DNA from: an uncultured Bacteroidota bacterium
Lineage (GTDB): Bacteria; Bacteroidota; Bacteroidia; Flavobacteriales; BACL11
Length of the DNA: 48,004 nucleotides
Direction: 5' to 3'
Assembly: GCA_902579065.1 (NCBI GenBank)
Contig: CACHFI010000004.1
Span: forward strand, 1 to 48,004
The translations under genes were made by a program, and so were the position numbers. This document shows, piece by piece, positions 16,340-26,325 of the stretch. Positions within the stretch are counted from its first letter, which is position 1. Each line of letters starts with the position of its first letter. The notes below the pieces were generated by a model, which searched no databases, was not told the DNA's origin, and saw only the letters and a list, made by a program, of their open reading frames with translations.

Positions 16340-18318
16340 GTTTTGATTAGTTTTAGAAGAAGTATTTCAATTCCAAAAAATAATAGTGACAATATTATGC
16401 AAGTTTTCCAAAAGTGTTTGTCTTTAAAAGATTCACTAATATAACCACTTATATTTTTTTTGTCTATTGTTGAACCGGATGATTTTAATAATTTATTATC
16501 ATCATTTAAATAAGTTAACTTACTTTCTTTAGAGCTGTAATTATATGCAATATGATCAACTGTTATGTTTTTATTGAATAATTTATAATGCCCAGCTTCT
16601 TGTAATTGACTATTTGTATAATATCTATTTTGACCATTTACAAATCTAGTAGTTGGAATAATATCAAAATTTTCCTTTTTCAGATTATAGATTTGATTTT
16701 TATGATCTACTGACACAAAATAATCATCTAAAGAAATTACATTATAAATTTCTTTAGATGTTAATAATGTATTTGCCATATTTAAAAATACAGGTACGAA
16801 TAATGCATTTTTATGAAAATTTGTAGTCGAATCGTGTAAACAAGTATTAAACACATATATATTCGACTTTTTGTAATTATAATGAGAGAGGAAATCTTCA
16901 TTATTTTCTAGTGTTAGAATTGCTTTTTTATTATTTGAAGTTAATTTTTTTGTTTTATAATATTTTGAGATTGTTGGTAGTGATGAGTTTCTAATTTCAC
17001 CTTCAAAAACATTATTAAATAATGGGTGTTTTTCTGCAAGTTTATTTATTGAAAATGTTTCCTTTATTTTATCTCCAAAATTTTCTATAGAAAACATGTT
17101 AAATAGATAGTTGTAATTTTCAATATCAATATTCCTTGATGGTATTACGATAAGGGTAGATCCATTTTCAATACATTTTTTAATAGTTTCAATTAATCCG
17201 GATGAGAATTTATTTATTTCATTTAATATGACAATTTCTTGATCTAATAAATTTTGGTAATTAATATTACTAAGATTTTGATTTTTAAATATGTAATTAG
17301 TTGTATCATTTAAGAAAAGTCTCTCAATATAATTATGCTTGTTTTCACCATTGATTGAAAGAATTTTTATTTTATCATTTTTAATAAGATTGAAATAGAT
17401 CTGATTATCAAATGTAATTGGATAATCTTCTATACTAAGTTTACATATGTTAATGTTACTATCTAATCTAACTTCAATATTGAACTCTTGATTCTTATCT
17501 TTATCAATTTCTAAAAGCTGATTTATTTTGAGTTTATTGTTAATTTCAAGTGAAATAGGAACATCTTTACTAACATTTTGATTGTTGAGAGTAAAATTGA
17601 TACGTTGATTAGTGTTTTTTAATAGAATTGGCCCATCTATCCATACACTATCGATACTTAGATTAGAGATGTTTTTTCCTATAACTGGAACATATATTAT
17701 TTTGTTCTTATTTTCTGAATTTAATTTATCAATTTTGATTGAATTTTCTTGAAGATCAGAAATAATATAAATAATTTCACTTTCATTAGATAGACTTTGT
17801 TTTTTATCTAAAATTTGACTGATTGTTTTACTATTTCCACTTGATTCAATTTTTGAAATTTCTTCTATAATTTTCTCTTGATTAAATGATTTATTATTGC
17901 TTAAAATAAAATCATTTGTAAGTAAATAGAATTTAGTTGTTTTTGGAAATGTATTAATAATATCATTTGAAGTGTTTTTTGCAATATCTAGTAAACGACC
18001 ATCTTCAGAAATTGCATTCATGCTAAAAGAATTATCTAAGTAAATGAAAATGTTGTTTGTAGCATTTTCATTATTATGTGGAATATATGGTTTGGCAAAT
18101 GCAAGAATTAAGAATAATAGTGCTAAAATTCTACTTAAAAGAATTAATATGTTTCTTAAATTTTTTTTCTTTCTATTTTTTGTTTTTATTTCTTCTAAGA
18201 AACGAATACTACTAAAGTAGATCTTTTCGTGTTTTCTAAAGTTAAATAAGTGAATGATAATTGGGATTGCTAATGCAAAAAGAGCGTATAGAATCTGAGG
18301 GTTTTGATATATCATCAA
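16336..18318 (-). CDS. BatA-domain / VWA-like membrane protein
   Basis: N-term 'MMIYQNPQILYALFALAIPIIIHLFNFRKHEKIYFSSIRFLEEIK' typical of the BatA N-terminal domain; 'IFIYLDNSFSM'; C-terminal TM. Confidence 0.85.
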   Translation of the reverse strand: MMIYQNPQILYALFALAIPIIIHLFNFRKHEKIYFSSIRFLEEIKTKNRKKKNLRNILILLSRILALLFLILAFAKPYIPHNNENATNNIFIYLDNSFSMNAISEDGRLLDIAKNTSNDIINTFPKTTKFYLLTNDFILSNNKSFNQEKIIEEISKIESSGNSKTISQILDKKQSLSNESEIIYIISDLQENSIKIDKLNSENKNKIIYVPVIGKNISNLSIDSVWIDGPILLKNTNQRINFTLNNQNVSKDVPISLEINNKLKINQLLEIDKDKNQEFNIEVRLDSNINICKLSIEDYPITFDNQIYFNLIKNDKIKILSINGENKHNYIERLFLNDTTNYIFKNQNLSNINYQNLLDQEIVILNEINKFSSGLIETIKKCIENGSTLIVIPSRNIDIENYNYLFNMFSIENFGDKIKETFSINKLAEKHPLFNNVFEGEIRNSSLPTISKYYKTKKLTSNNKKAILTLENNEDFLSHYNYKKSNIYVFNTCLHDSTTNFHKNALFVPVFLNMANTLLTSKEIYNVISLDDYFVSVDHKNQIYNLKKENFDIIPTTRFVNGQNRYYTNSQLQEAGHYKLFNKNITVDHIAYNYSSKESKLTYLNDDNKLLKSSGSTIDKKNISGYISESFKDKHFWKTCIILSLLFFGIEILLLKLIKT

Positions 18319-18322
18319 AGTG

Positions 18323-18330
18323 CAAAGTTA
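18323..18330 (-). promoter_or_regulatory. -7 box (plus CAAAGTTA = minus TAACTTTG) upstream of the BatA-like/pyrC operon
   Basis: TAnnTTTG on the minus strand, 4 nt before the start codon. Confidence 0.35.
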
Positions 18331-18359
18331 CACAATTTGATATAATTTACTTTTTTTAA

Positions 18360-19010
18360 TTAGATAAATTTTCCATCAACCATTTTTAAAGATCTATCAG
18401 TCATTGCAGCGAGTTCTTTGTTATGAGTGACAATTATAAAGGTTTGTTTTAACTCTTTATTTAATTTTAAAATTAGGTTATGGAGGTTATTTGCATTTTT
18501 AGAATCTAGATTTCCAGATGGTTCATCTGCTAAAACAATTGATGGAGAGTTAATTAAAGCTCTTGCAATAGCTACTCTTTGTTGTTCTCCACCAGATAAT
18601 TCATTAGGCTTATTATTTTTTTTATCACTGATTCCAAGAATATCTAATAATTCTAATGCTCTTTTTTCTATATCAACTTTGTTTACATTTGATATGTATC
18701 CAGGAAGACAAATATTTTCAAAAGCTGAAAATTCAGGTAATAGATTGTGAAATTGAAAAATAAACCCAACTTCTAAATTTCTAAATTTAGAGAGTTCATT
18801 TGTACTAAGATCAACAATTGATTTGTCATTGATAGAATAATCTCCAGTTTCAACTTTTTCTAAAGTTCCTAAGATATGTAATAGAGTTGTTTTACCAACT
18901 CCTGAAGATCCAACAATGGAAACAATTTCGCCCTTTTTAACATCAAGATCTATTCCGTTAAGTACTTTGGTTTCTCCGTATGAAAAATGAATGTTACTTA
19001 GTTTTAACAT
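18360..19010 (-). CDS. lolD: ABC transporter ATP-binding protein, LolD-like
   Basis: Walker A 'GSSGVGKTTLL', signature 'LSGGEQQRVAIARAL', Walker B 'IVLADEPSGNLD'. Confidence 0.9.
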   Translation of the reverse strand: MLKLSNIHFSYGETKVLNGIDLDVKKGEIVSIVGSSGVGKTTLLHILGTLEKVETGDYSINDKSIVDLSTNELSKFRNLEVGFIFQFHNLLPEFSAFENICLPGYISNVNKVDIEKRALELLDILGISDKKNNKPNELSGGEQQRVAIARALINSPSIVLADEPSGNLDSKNANNLHNLILKLNKELKQTFIIVTHNKELAAMTDRSLKMVDGKFI

Positions 19011-19013
19011 TTA

Positions 19014-21332
19014 TTATATTCCTTTTTTTAAGTAAAGATAATCCAAATAATACACAATCTTTAACGACAAACTATTTTGTTGTGCCAGATTAAATGATTC
19101 TTCAATATTATCAAGCCAATTATTTTCGATGTTTGATGTTTGATTATCCACTCCATTTTTCCAAACTAGACTTAACTGACTTCCAGGAGCAAACCACCAA
19201 TTTAATCCAACATCAGCTGTCCATGTCGAATAATTAATATTATAATCCTCGGTTTCATTATTTTCAATATCTGTTTGGACAAGATACCCTTGATTATCTA
19301 ATCTGTTGAAATCTAATATTTCAACTTGATCAATGTGATATCTTAACTTTAATGATAAATCTATTTTGTTACTTATTATATAACTACTAGAAAGTACGTT
19401 GGTTATCATGTAAGTATTTCTTAAAGAAATAATAGGTTGTGGGTTCTGCATATTTGAAATAGAAAGATCATCAAGATATCCTATTTCATTGTATCTATTT
19501 CTTAATGAAAGTACATAATTTATAGATGCCCTATCATTAAATCTAATTCTTGGAGAAATCCTTCCTCTGTATTCTTTTCCGGAATATAATGGTTTAATGG
19601 TAGCTCCACATCCAAAATCCAAAGCAAATCTATTTCGATAGTCGCTTGACATGTATATGCCATAACGAATAGATTTTGATCTTTTCAAAGGACTATCAAA
19701 ATCACCTGTTCTTGCTTCATAATAATCATCTTGTTCATAAGGATTTGTAACAATTTTTCCCATTATAAATAAATAGTTTTTAAGCATATATTTTGCTTCT
19801 GCTTCTATTTCTAAGTTTACAAACTTATTTTCCGTAAATAATGTATTATGCTTGATAAAAAGATAGTGCTTTGAAAAAATAAAATTTTTGTTTTCATTTA
19901 ATTGCTCATATCCAATATTTAATCCATTAGTTATTTCATTATTTGAATATAAAAATCCTAAATCATTGGGATTGTATTTTTCATCTTCAAAAAGTGAATA
20001 CAATTCATATCTATAATTTCCACTGTTTTTAGAAGCTTTTAACATACCTGAAAAACCAATATTAGTACTGTCTGTAAAAAACTCTTGACTCATTTTAAGA
20101 TTTGCATCATAAACATGTGTGTTCTTTTTGTTATTGAATCTTGTAAATATTCCTGTAACATTTGCGTCTTTATCATTATTTGTTTTTGTCACATTTGTAT
20201 TCATTAAACTTATTGATGAGCTGTTGTCTAAAGCTTTATCAATAATAAATACATTATAGTTTGTTAATGGATCGTCATCGGTTTTATTTGTTATGGCATT
20301 TAATGCTGCAACACCTATGCCATTTTTAGTTCTTCCAGTAACTTTGGTAGCATTTAATAGATCATCTTGTAATCTTCTACTATAAAATATTTCTCCTCCT
20401 TTATTAAATAACTCTATTCCCTCATTAAAAAATTGTCTATTTTCTTCATACTTAACTTCAAAAGGAGAGAGGTTTAATACCATTGCATCGGAGGAAACTT
20501 GTCCAAAATCAGGAATCAATGTCATATCTAATGTGAAACTCTCATTTAAGCCATATTTTAAATCCATACCATAGTTATATGGGAAATTAGTTTCACTATC
20601 GTAAGAATCCATATAAATTGATGCATATGGCATAAATGATAATCTAATTGGACTTTCAACATCTATAATTCCATCTAAAAGACCAGATTGTAAGGCATAA
20701 TTTTCAAACTTAATATCAATTGGGTTCCAGGAATATTCTTCTCTATATCTTCTAATATTTCTGTACATATTTATAGCCCAAGGATCATCAATATCTGGAA
20801 ATCTTATTTGAGAAAATGGTATTGCAATTTCTGCTGACCAACCTTTATCAAAAATATCAACAGCAGATTTCCAAACAGCATTCCATGATTTGTCTCCACC
20901 ATTTTTTGACATTTTTTTATCTATTTGTACTCCAGATGCAGTAATAGTAAAATTATACTCAACTTGAGTATTATTAAAAGGGTCAATTACAATAGTAAAT
21001 CTATCGTTATTTTTATTATCATCATCTCTTTTACATAGTTCTTTTAAAATACTATCAGGGGCATTGTCATACATTACAGCAGCGAAATATAAGTTTTGGT
21101 CATCATAACATATTTTGACTTCTGTTTTTTGACTAGAACGTTCTAATAAGACATTATTTGGCTTAAATTGAGTGAAGTTTTTTGCTACACTCTTGTTTTT
21201 CCAAACCAAATCATTTATAACACCATCAATTTTTGGCTTTTCAGATACCTTTAAAATGTTATAAACTTTTTTTTCTACAAATTGAGAAAATGATAAAAAA
21301 GGAATTAAAAGAAGGAAAAGTATGATTCTCAT
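19014..21332 (-). CDS. DUF5916-type protein with family-9-like carbohydrate-binding N-terminal region and beta-barrel C-terminus
   Basis: Internal start at M19 gives a clean signal peptide 'MRIILFLLLIPFLSFSQ' (ORF track start at 21386 judged too long); 'PKIDGVINDLVWKN', 'WSAEIAIPFSQIRFP', 'ENRQFFNEG'. Confidence 0.85.
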   Translation of the reverse strand: MRIILFLLLIPFLSFSQFVEKKVYNILKVSEKPKIDGVINDLVWKNKSVAKNFTQFKPNNVLLERSSQKTEVKICYDDQNLYFAAVMYDNAPDSILKELCKRDDDNKNNDRFTIVIDPFNNTQVEYNFTITASGVQIDKKMSKNGGDKSWNAVWKSAVDIFDKGWSAEIAIPFSQIRFPDIDDPWAINMYRNIRRYREEYSWNPIDIKFENYALQSGLLDGIIDVESPIRLSFMPYASIYMDSYDSETNFPYNYGMDLKYGLNESFTLDMTLIPDFGQVSSDAMVLNLSPFEVKYEENRQFFNEGIELFNKGGEIFYSRRLQDDLLNATKVTGRTKNGIGVAALNAITNKTDDDPLTNYNVFIIDKALDNSSSISLMNTNVTKTNNDKDANVTGIFTRFNNKKNTHVYDANLKMSQEFFTDSTNIGFSGMLKASKNSGNYRYELYSLFEDEKYNPNDLGFLYSNNEITNGLNIGYEQLNENKNFIFSKHYLFIKHNTLFTENKFVNLEIEAEAKYMLKNYLFIMGKIVTNPYEQDDYYEARTGDFDSPLKRSKSIRYGIYMSSDYRNRFALDFGCGATIKPLYSGKEYRGRISPRIRFNDRASINYVLSLRNRYNEIGYLDDLSISNMQNPQPIISLRNTYMITNVLSSSYIISNKIDLSLKLRYHIDQVEILDFNRLDNQGYLVQTDIENNETEDYNINYSTWTADVGLNWWFAPGSQLSLVWKNGVDNQTSNIENNWLDNIEESFNLAQQNSLSLKIVYYLDYLYLKKGI

Positions 21333-21350
21333 ATTTGAAAAAAATATTTG

Positions 21351-21358
21351 CAAAAATA
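21351..21358 (-). promoter_or_regulatory. -7 box (plus CAAAAATA = minus TATTTTTG) upstream of the corrected start at 21332
   Basis: TAnnTTTG on the minus strand, 18 nt before the ATG at 21332. Confidence 0.4.
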
Positions 21359-21417
21359 GACAATAGATTATTGTAATTAAAATCAATCCTATATTTTTAC
21401 ATCCTAAAAATTTACAT

Positions 21418-22608
21418 ATGAATTTACATGAATATCAAGGAAAAGATTTGTTATCAAGTTTTGGAGTAAGAATTCAAAGAGGTATAGTTGCCTCAACAGC
21501 TGATGAAGCTGTTAAAGCTGCAGAAAAACTTAATCAGGAAACTGGTACATCATGGTGGGTTGTTAAAGCTCAGATTCATGCAGGAGGTAGAGGTAAAGGA
21601 GGTGGCGTTAAACTAGCAAAATCAATTGAAGAGGTTAAATCTATATCAGAGAAAATTTTAGGTATGCATTTAATTACTCCTCAAACAACATCCGAGGGTA
21701 AACTAGTAAACCAAGTGTTAATTGCCGAGGACGTTTATTACCCTGGTGAGAGTGAAACGGATGAATTTTATATGTCTGTTTTACTTAATCGATCAACCGG
21801 AAGAAATATGATTATGTATTCAACTGAAGGAGGTATGGATATTGAAACAGTTGCAGAAGAAACACCTCATTTAATTTTTACTGAAGAAATTGATCCAAGT
21901 TTAGGATTACAATCTTTTCAATGTAGGAAAATAGCATTTAATTTACGCTTATCTGGAAATGCATTTAAAGAAATGACCAAATTTGTATATTCATTATATA
22001 ATGCATATGTAAATACTGATTCATCATTATTTGAGATCAACCCTGTATTAAAGACATCAGATAATAAAATAATGGCTGTAGATTCTAAAGTTACTCTAGA
22101 TGACAATGCTCTTTTTAGACATAAGGATTATGCTGAATTAAGAGATAAAAGAGAAGAGGATCCAACTGAAGTTGAAGCTGGCGAATATGGGTTAAATTTT
22201 GTTAAACTTGATGGTAATGTTGGATGTATGGTAAATGGAGCAGGCCTAGCTATGGCAACTATGGATATTATTAAAATGGCTGGCGGTAATCCTGCAAATT
22301 TTCTAGATGTTGGTGGTACTGCAGATGCTAAAAGGGTTGAACAAGCTTTTAGAATAATTCTTAAAGATAAAGCTGTAAAGGCAATTTTGGTTAATATTTT
22401 TGGAGGTATTGTTAGATGTGATAGGGTGGCACAAGGAATTGTTGATGCCTATAAAAATATAGGTAAAATTGATATTCCGTTAATAGTTAGATTACAAGGA
22501 ACAAATGCTACTGAAGCAAAGAAATTGATTGATGATAGTGGTTTAGAAGTAGAATCTGTTATCCTTTTACAAGAAGCTGCTGATAAAGTTGCAGAAGTTG
22601 TTTCTTAA
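21418..22608 (+). CDS. sucC: Succinate-CoA ligase (ADP-forming) subunit beta
   Basis: 'MNLHEYQGKDLLSSFGV', 'WVVKAQIHAGGRGKGGGVKLAKS', 'GGNPANFLDVGGTA', 'VNIFGGIVRCDRVAQGIV'. Confidence 0.97.
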   Translation: MNLHEYQGKDLLSSFGVRIQRGIVASTADEAVKAAEKLNQETGTSWWVVKAQIHAGGRGKGGGVKLAKSIEEVKSISEKILGMHLITPQTTSEGKLVNQVLIAEDVYYPGESETDEFYMSVLLNRSTGRNMIMYSTEGGMDIETVAEETPHLIFTEEIDPSLGLQSFQCRKIAFNLRLSGNAFKEMTKFVYSLYNAYVNTDSSLFEINPVLKTSDNKIMAVDSKVTLDDNALFRHKDYAELRDKREEDPTEVEAGEYGLNFVKLDGNVGCMVNGAGLAMATMDIIKMAGGNPANFLDVGGTADAKRVEQAFRIILKDKAVKAILVNIFGGIVRCDRVAQGIVDAYKNIGKIDIPLIVRLQGTNATEAKKLIDDSGLEVESVILLQEAADKVAEVVS

Positions 22609-24146
22609 GAGCACATCTCAGCACACTTTTGACCATCAATTGCAGCTGAAATTATTCCACCTGCATAACCAGCGCCTTCTCCACAAGGATATAATCCTTT
22701 AATTTTAATATGTTCTAATGTTTGTGGATTTCTTGGTATTCTAACTGGTGATGATGTTCTTGATTCAGGAGCATGTACTATAGCTTCATTTGTTAAATAT
22801 CCATTCATTTGTTTTCCAAATTCAATAAATCCTTGTTGTAGGTTTTTATAAATAAATTTTGGAAATAAATCTTTTAGATTAGAAGATACTGTACCTGGAA
22901 GATATGATGTTTTTGGAATATCAATTGAGGTTTTTCCATTTATAAAATCTACAAGTCTTTGTGCAGGAACTTTTTGAGTTTTACCTGCCATTTCCCACGC
23001 ACTTTTTTCTATGTTTTTTTGAAATTCTAATCCTGCAAATACATTATGTTTATAGAATTCATTAAAATCATTGTTTTTTAGTTCAACTACAATTCCTGAA
23101 TTTGAAGACGGATAATCTCTTTTTGATGGTGACCAACCATTTGTTACTACTTCATTTTGAGAAGTTGCACATGGTGCAATAATGCCTCCAGGGCACATGC
23201 AAAATGAATATACTCCTCTTCCATTAATTTGCTTAGAAATTGAATAGGGTGCTGGTGGTAAATATTCTCCTCTTGAATTGCATTTGTATTGAATTTGATC
23301 AATTAAATCTTGACTGTGTTCAACTCTTATTCCTAAAGCAAATGATTTTTTTTCAAGAAAAACACCTTTGTTTTTTAGTAATTCAAAAATATCTCTTGCT
23401 GAATGGCCTGTAGCTAAAATTATTTTAGAACAATTAATTTCAGTTTTATCCATTAATGTAACAGAAGAAACTCTATTATTTTGAATTTTTATATCAACTA
23501 ATCTTGAATTGAATAGAATTTCACCTCCATATTCAATAATTCTTTCTCTTATGTTTTCAATAATTTTTGGCAGTTTATTAGTTCCAATATGCGGATGAGC
23601 ATCAATTTTAATTTGAGGAGTTGCTCCATGTTCAACTAATATATTTAAAATATTATCAACATCGCCTCTTTTTTTTGACCTTGTATATAGTTTTCCATCA
23701 GAAAAAGTTCCGGCACCACCTTCTCCAAAACAATAATTTGAATCAGTATTAACGATATGTTCCTTAGTTAATTTTGCTAAATCTCTTCTTCTGTTTCTTA
23801 CTTTTTTTCCTCTTTCAATAATAATTGGTTTAATTCCATTTTCAATCAGTTTTAATGCAGCAAAAAGACCAGCTGGACCTGCTCCAATAATCAAAACTTC
23901 TCTAGAATTTTTAACATTTTGATAATTTGATAGTATTTTTTTTGGAATAAATTTTTCATTAATGTATACATCAATTTTTAGATTGATCAATATTTTTTTT
24001 TGTCTTGCATCTATTGATTTTTTTACTATTTCTATGTGAGAAACAGTTTTTTTTTGAATATTAAAATCATTTGATATTTTATTGAAAAGTAAGTGCTTTT
24101 TTTCAGCAATTTCAGGATCAACTCTTATTTGTACTGATTTTATCAT
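22605..24146 (-). CDS. FAD-dependent oxidoreductase (uncharacterized FAD-dependent dehydrogenase family)
   Basis: 'EVLIIGAGPAGLFAALKLIENG', 'GEGGAGTFSDGKLYTR', C-term 'GLYPCGEGAGYAGGIISAAIDGQKCAE'. Confidence 0.9.
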   Translation of the reverse strand: MIKSVQIRVDPEIAEKKHLLFNKISNDFNIQKKTVSHIEIVKKSIDARQKKILINLKIDVYINEKFIPKKILSNYQNVKNSREVLIIGAGPAGLFAALKLIENGIKPIIIERGKKVRNRRRDLAKLTKEHIVNTDSNYCFGEGGAGTFSDGKLYTRSKKRGDVDNILNILVEHGATPQIKIDAHPHIGTNKLPKIIENIRERIIEYGGEILFNSRLVDIKIQNNRVSSVTLMDKTEINCSKIILATGHSARDIFELLKNKGVFLEKKSFALGIRVEHSQDLIDQIQYKCNSRGEYLPPAPYSISKQINGRGVYSFCMCPGGIIAPCATSQNEVVTNGWSPSKRDYPSSNSGIVVELKNNDFNEFYKHNVFAGLEFQKNIEKSAWEMAGKTQKVPAQRLVDFINGKTSIDIPKTSYLPGTVSSNLKDLFPKFIYKNLQQGFIEFGKQMNGYLTNEAIVHAPESRTSSPVRIPRNPQTLEHIKIKGLYPCGEGAGYAGGIISAAIDGQKCAEMCS

Positions 24147-24225
24147 TATTGTAAAATTACATAATGAAAAGTTTATTATAAATAAAATAAGTTATTTATC
24201 GTTTTAAAATTAATTTACAAAATTT

Positions 24226-24233
24226 TAATTTTG
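24226..24233 (+). promoter_or_regulatory. -7 box TAATTTTG immediately upstream of ATG at 24238
   Basis: Exact TAnnTTTG match, 4 nt before the start codon; possible leaderless transcript. Confidence 0.35.
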
Positions 24234-24237
24234 ATAT

Positions 24238-24819
24238 ATGTCAAGAATTTTAATCATCTTTATTTTACAATTTAGCTATATTTTATGTTTTTCTCAGGAA
24301 AATGTTACTGTATCTCCTTTTATTACAGTAGACGGAGAGAAAATACTTACTTCTAATATTCCTCAGCTTGACATAATTGATTTTAAAAGTAATGAAGAGA
24401 GAAAAAGTTTTTTTAAGCTCAAGAAAAGAGTTTTAAAGGTCTATCCATATGCATTAGAAACAAGAGTAAAAGTTGATTCATTAAATATTGCCTTAGAAAG
24501 TATTAATAAAAAGAGAAAAAAAAGAAGGTACCTCAAAGAAGTAACTAAAATTATTAAAAGTCAGTATACAAGTGCATTAAAAAAACTAACTATGAAAGAG
24601 GGGAGGATTTTAATTAAATTAATTTACCGAGAAACAGGAATAAGTACCTACAATCATTTAAGAAAATATAGAGGCTGGTGGAATACTACAATGTGGCAAA
24701 CTTTCGCAAGAATGTATGACATGAATTTAAAAACAACCTTTGATCCAGAAAACGTTAGAGAAGACATGTTTATAGAAAAAATAATTGATCAAGCTAAAAG
24801 AGAAGGGCGATTTAATTAG
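24238..24819 (+). CDS. DUF4294-type secreted/periplasmic protein
   Basis: Signal peptide; 'KKRVLKVYPYALETRVKVDSL', 'LIKLIYRETGISTYNHLRKYRGWWNTTMWQTFARMYDMNLKTTFDP'. Confidence 0.8.
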   Translation: MSRILIIFILQFSYILCFSQENVTVSPFITVDGEKILTSNIPQLDIIDFKSNEERKSFFKLKKRVLKVYPYALETRVKVDSLNIALESINKKRKKRRYLKEVTKIIKSQYTSALKKLTMKEGRILIKLIYRETGISTYNHLRKYRGWWNTTMWQTFARMYDMNLKTTFDPENVREDMFIEKIIDQAKREGRFN

Positions 24820-26299
24820 ATTTAGTAAATCTTTTAATAATTTTTTTATTTCCAGTATATATATAAAAACTATAGGTTCCACTTTTTAATTCACTAATAA
24901 TGAGTTTATTACAACCTTCTTTTTCCATGATTAATCTCCCCATATTATCTACAATTTCAATAGAATTTATATTATAATTACTTTCAATATTTATAATATC
25001 AGTAGCAGGATTTGGGTATATTTTAATTTTATCACTAAAATAATTGGAAGAATTAGTAGAACTAGAGTTATTTTCAAAAAACAAGAAGTTATTTCCATAG
25101 AAACCAGATGTAATTATATCTAAATCTCCATCTCCATCTAGATCAGCTAATTCTGAATGAATAATAATTCCTGCATAGCTAGTATCTGGAGATAATCCAA
25201 ATGGATTTTGAGCCTGTAGAGACATAATTGCATTTGTTGAAGATCCTTTATTTTGCTGATAAAGAAATTTGTACTGTGAAATACCCATATCTTCATATGG
25301 TGTTGTAATAAGGTCATAATCACCATCATTATCAATATCTCCAAAAGAGGGCATAACAGGATAATATGATGTTGGGAAAGTAATACCAAACAAATTTACT
25401 TGAGAAGATGAAAATTGAGGATTAGAAGGACTACCTAAATTTTCTATAAATCCCATATCTTGATTTTGAATATACCCTTGATTTCCTATAGTTGCAATTG
25501 ATGGAATAATATCATAATCACCGTCACCATCTATATCCACAACTTCAGAAATTCCAATAACTGAGTCAAGTTCTAGACCAAATGGGTTTGATTGTTGTGC
25601 CGCAAATAGAGGAAAAGTAGGATTTCCTATATTTTCATAATACTTAAAAACTGTATGAGCACTTCTGTCATAACTATATGTACCATAACTGTATGTTTCA
25701 TATAGTCCCACATATGATGCTAATAAGTCAAGATCTCCATCATCATCCAAATCAATTAAATTATGAGATAGTAAAGATCCATACAAAGAAAAATTTTGAG
25801 GGGATGTTAGATTAAATGGATTTTTAACTCCAATTGAAAATTGAGGATTATTACTAGTTCCAATATTTTCATGATAAACAAAAACATTATTAGAATAATA
25901 AGAATAATAGCTAGTATCTATATCTAACGTTTCATATAATAAATCTAAATCTCCATCATCATCTAAATCAATAAATTGGGCTTTACCGGTATAATAATTA
26001 TACCCACTAATATTACTATTAAGAGTTAAACCAAATGGATTAATTACAGGAGATACAAATGATTGTGCCTTTACATTATTTGCGTTTATCCCAAATAAAA
26101 AAGCAAATGATCCTAGAATATATTTTAATTTTTTAAATGATAAAACTTCTTTTAAAATATTAACAAGCTCTTTAATTTTAAAAATTAAATTTTGAATTTT
26201 ACTATTACGGAAACCATTATTAATATTTAAAAGTTTCTCAAGTTTAAGAATATGATTCTTAAGTTGTCTTTCTTTTCTAGAAAAATTATTATTTGGCAT
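24812..26299 (-). CDS. Secreted FG-GAP/VCBS-like repeat protein with T9SS type A C-terminal domain
   Basis: Five Ca-binding-like motifs (DLDDDGDLD, DLDDDGDLD, DIDGDGDYD, DIDNDGDYD, DLDGDGDLD) in repeated units; C-term 'IKIYPNPATDIINIES...GTYSFYIYTGNKKIIKRFTKSN'. Confidence 0.88.
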   Translation of the reverse strand: MPNNNFSRKERQLKNHILKLEKLLNINNGFRNSKIQNLIFKIKELVNILKEVLSFKKLKYILGSFAFLFGINANNVKAQSFVSPVINPFGLTLNSNISGYNYYTGKAQFIDLDDDGDLDLLYETLDIDTSYYSYYSNNVFVYHENIGTSNNPQFSIGVKNPFNLTSPQNFSLYGSLLSHNLIDLDDDGDLDLLASYVGLYETYSYGTYSYDRSAHTVFKYYENIGNPTFPLFAAQQSNPFGLELDSVIGISEVVDIDGDGDYDIIPSIATIGNQGYIQNQDMGFIENLGSPSNPQFSSSQVNLFGITFPTSYYPVMPSFGDIDNDGDYDLITTPYEDMGISQYKFLYQQNKGSSTNAIMSLQAQNPFGLSPDTSYAGIIIHSELADLDGDGDLDIITSGFYGNNFLFFENNSSSTNSSNYFSDKIKIYPNPATDIINIESNYNINSIEIVDNMGRLIMEKEGCNKLIISELKSGTYSFYIYTGNKKIIKRFTKSN

Positions 26300-26325
26300 A
26301 AATTAAAAGTATACTACAATATTAA

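Noticed and set aside
22605-24146. Possible split or missing sucD next to sucC
   Set aside because: The neighbour is clearly an FAD oxidoreductase; sucC and sucD are often unlinked in Bacteroidota, so no anomaly.
25147-25389. Alternative-frame same-strand ORFs inside larger genes (25147-25389, 26688-26882, 41515-41730, 46817-47017)
   Set aside because: Fully nested in strongly supported reading frames; biased hydrophobic/Met/His-rich translations typical of out-of-frame reading.
25100-26060. Repeated ATC/ATCATC-rich tracts (candidate DNA repeat array/CRISPR-like)
   Set aside because: They are codons for the DxDxDGD Ca-binding motifs of the FG-GAP-like protein; no conserved repeats with unique spacers.
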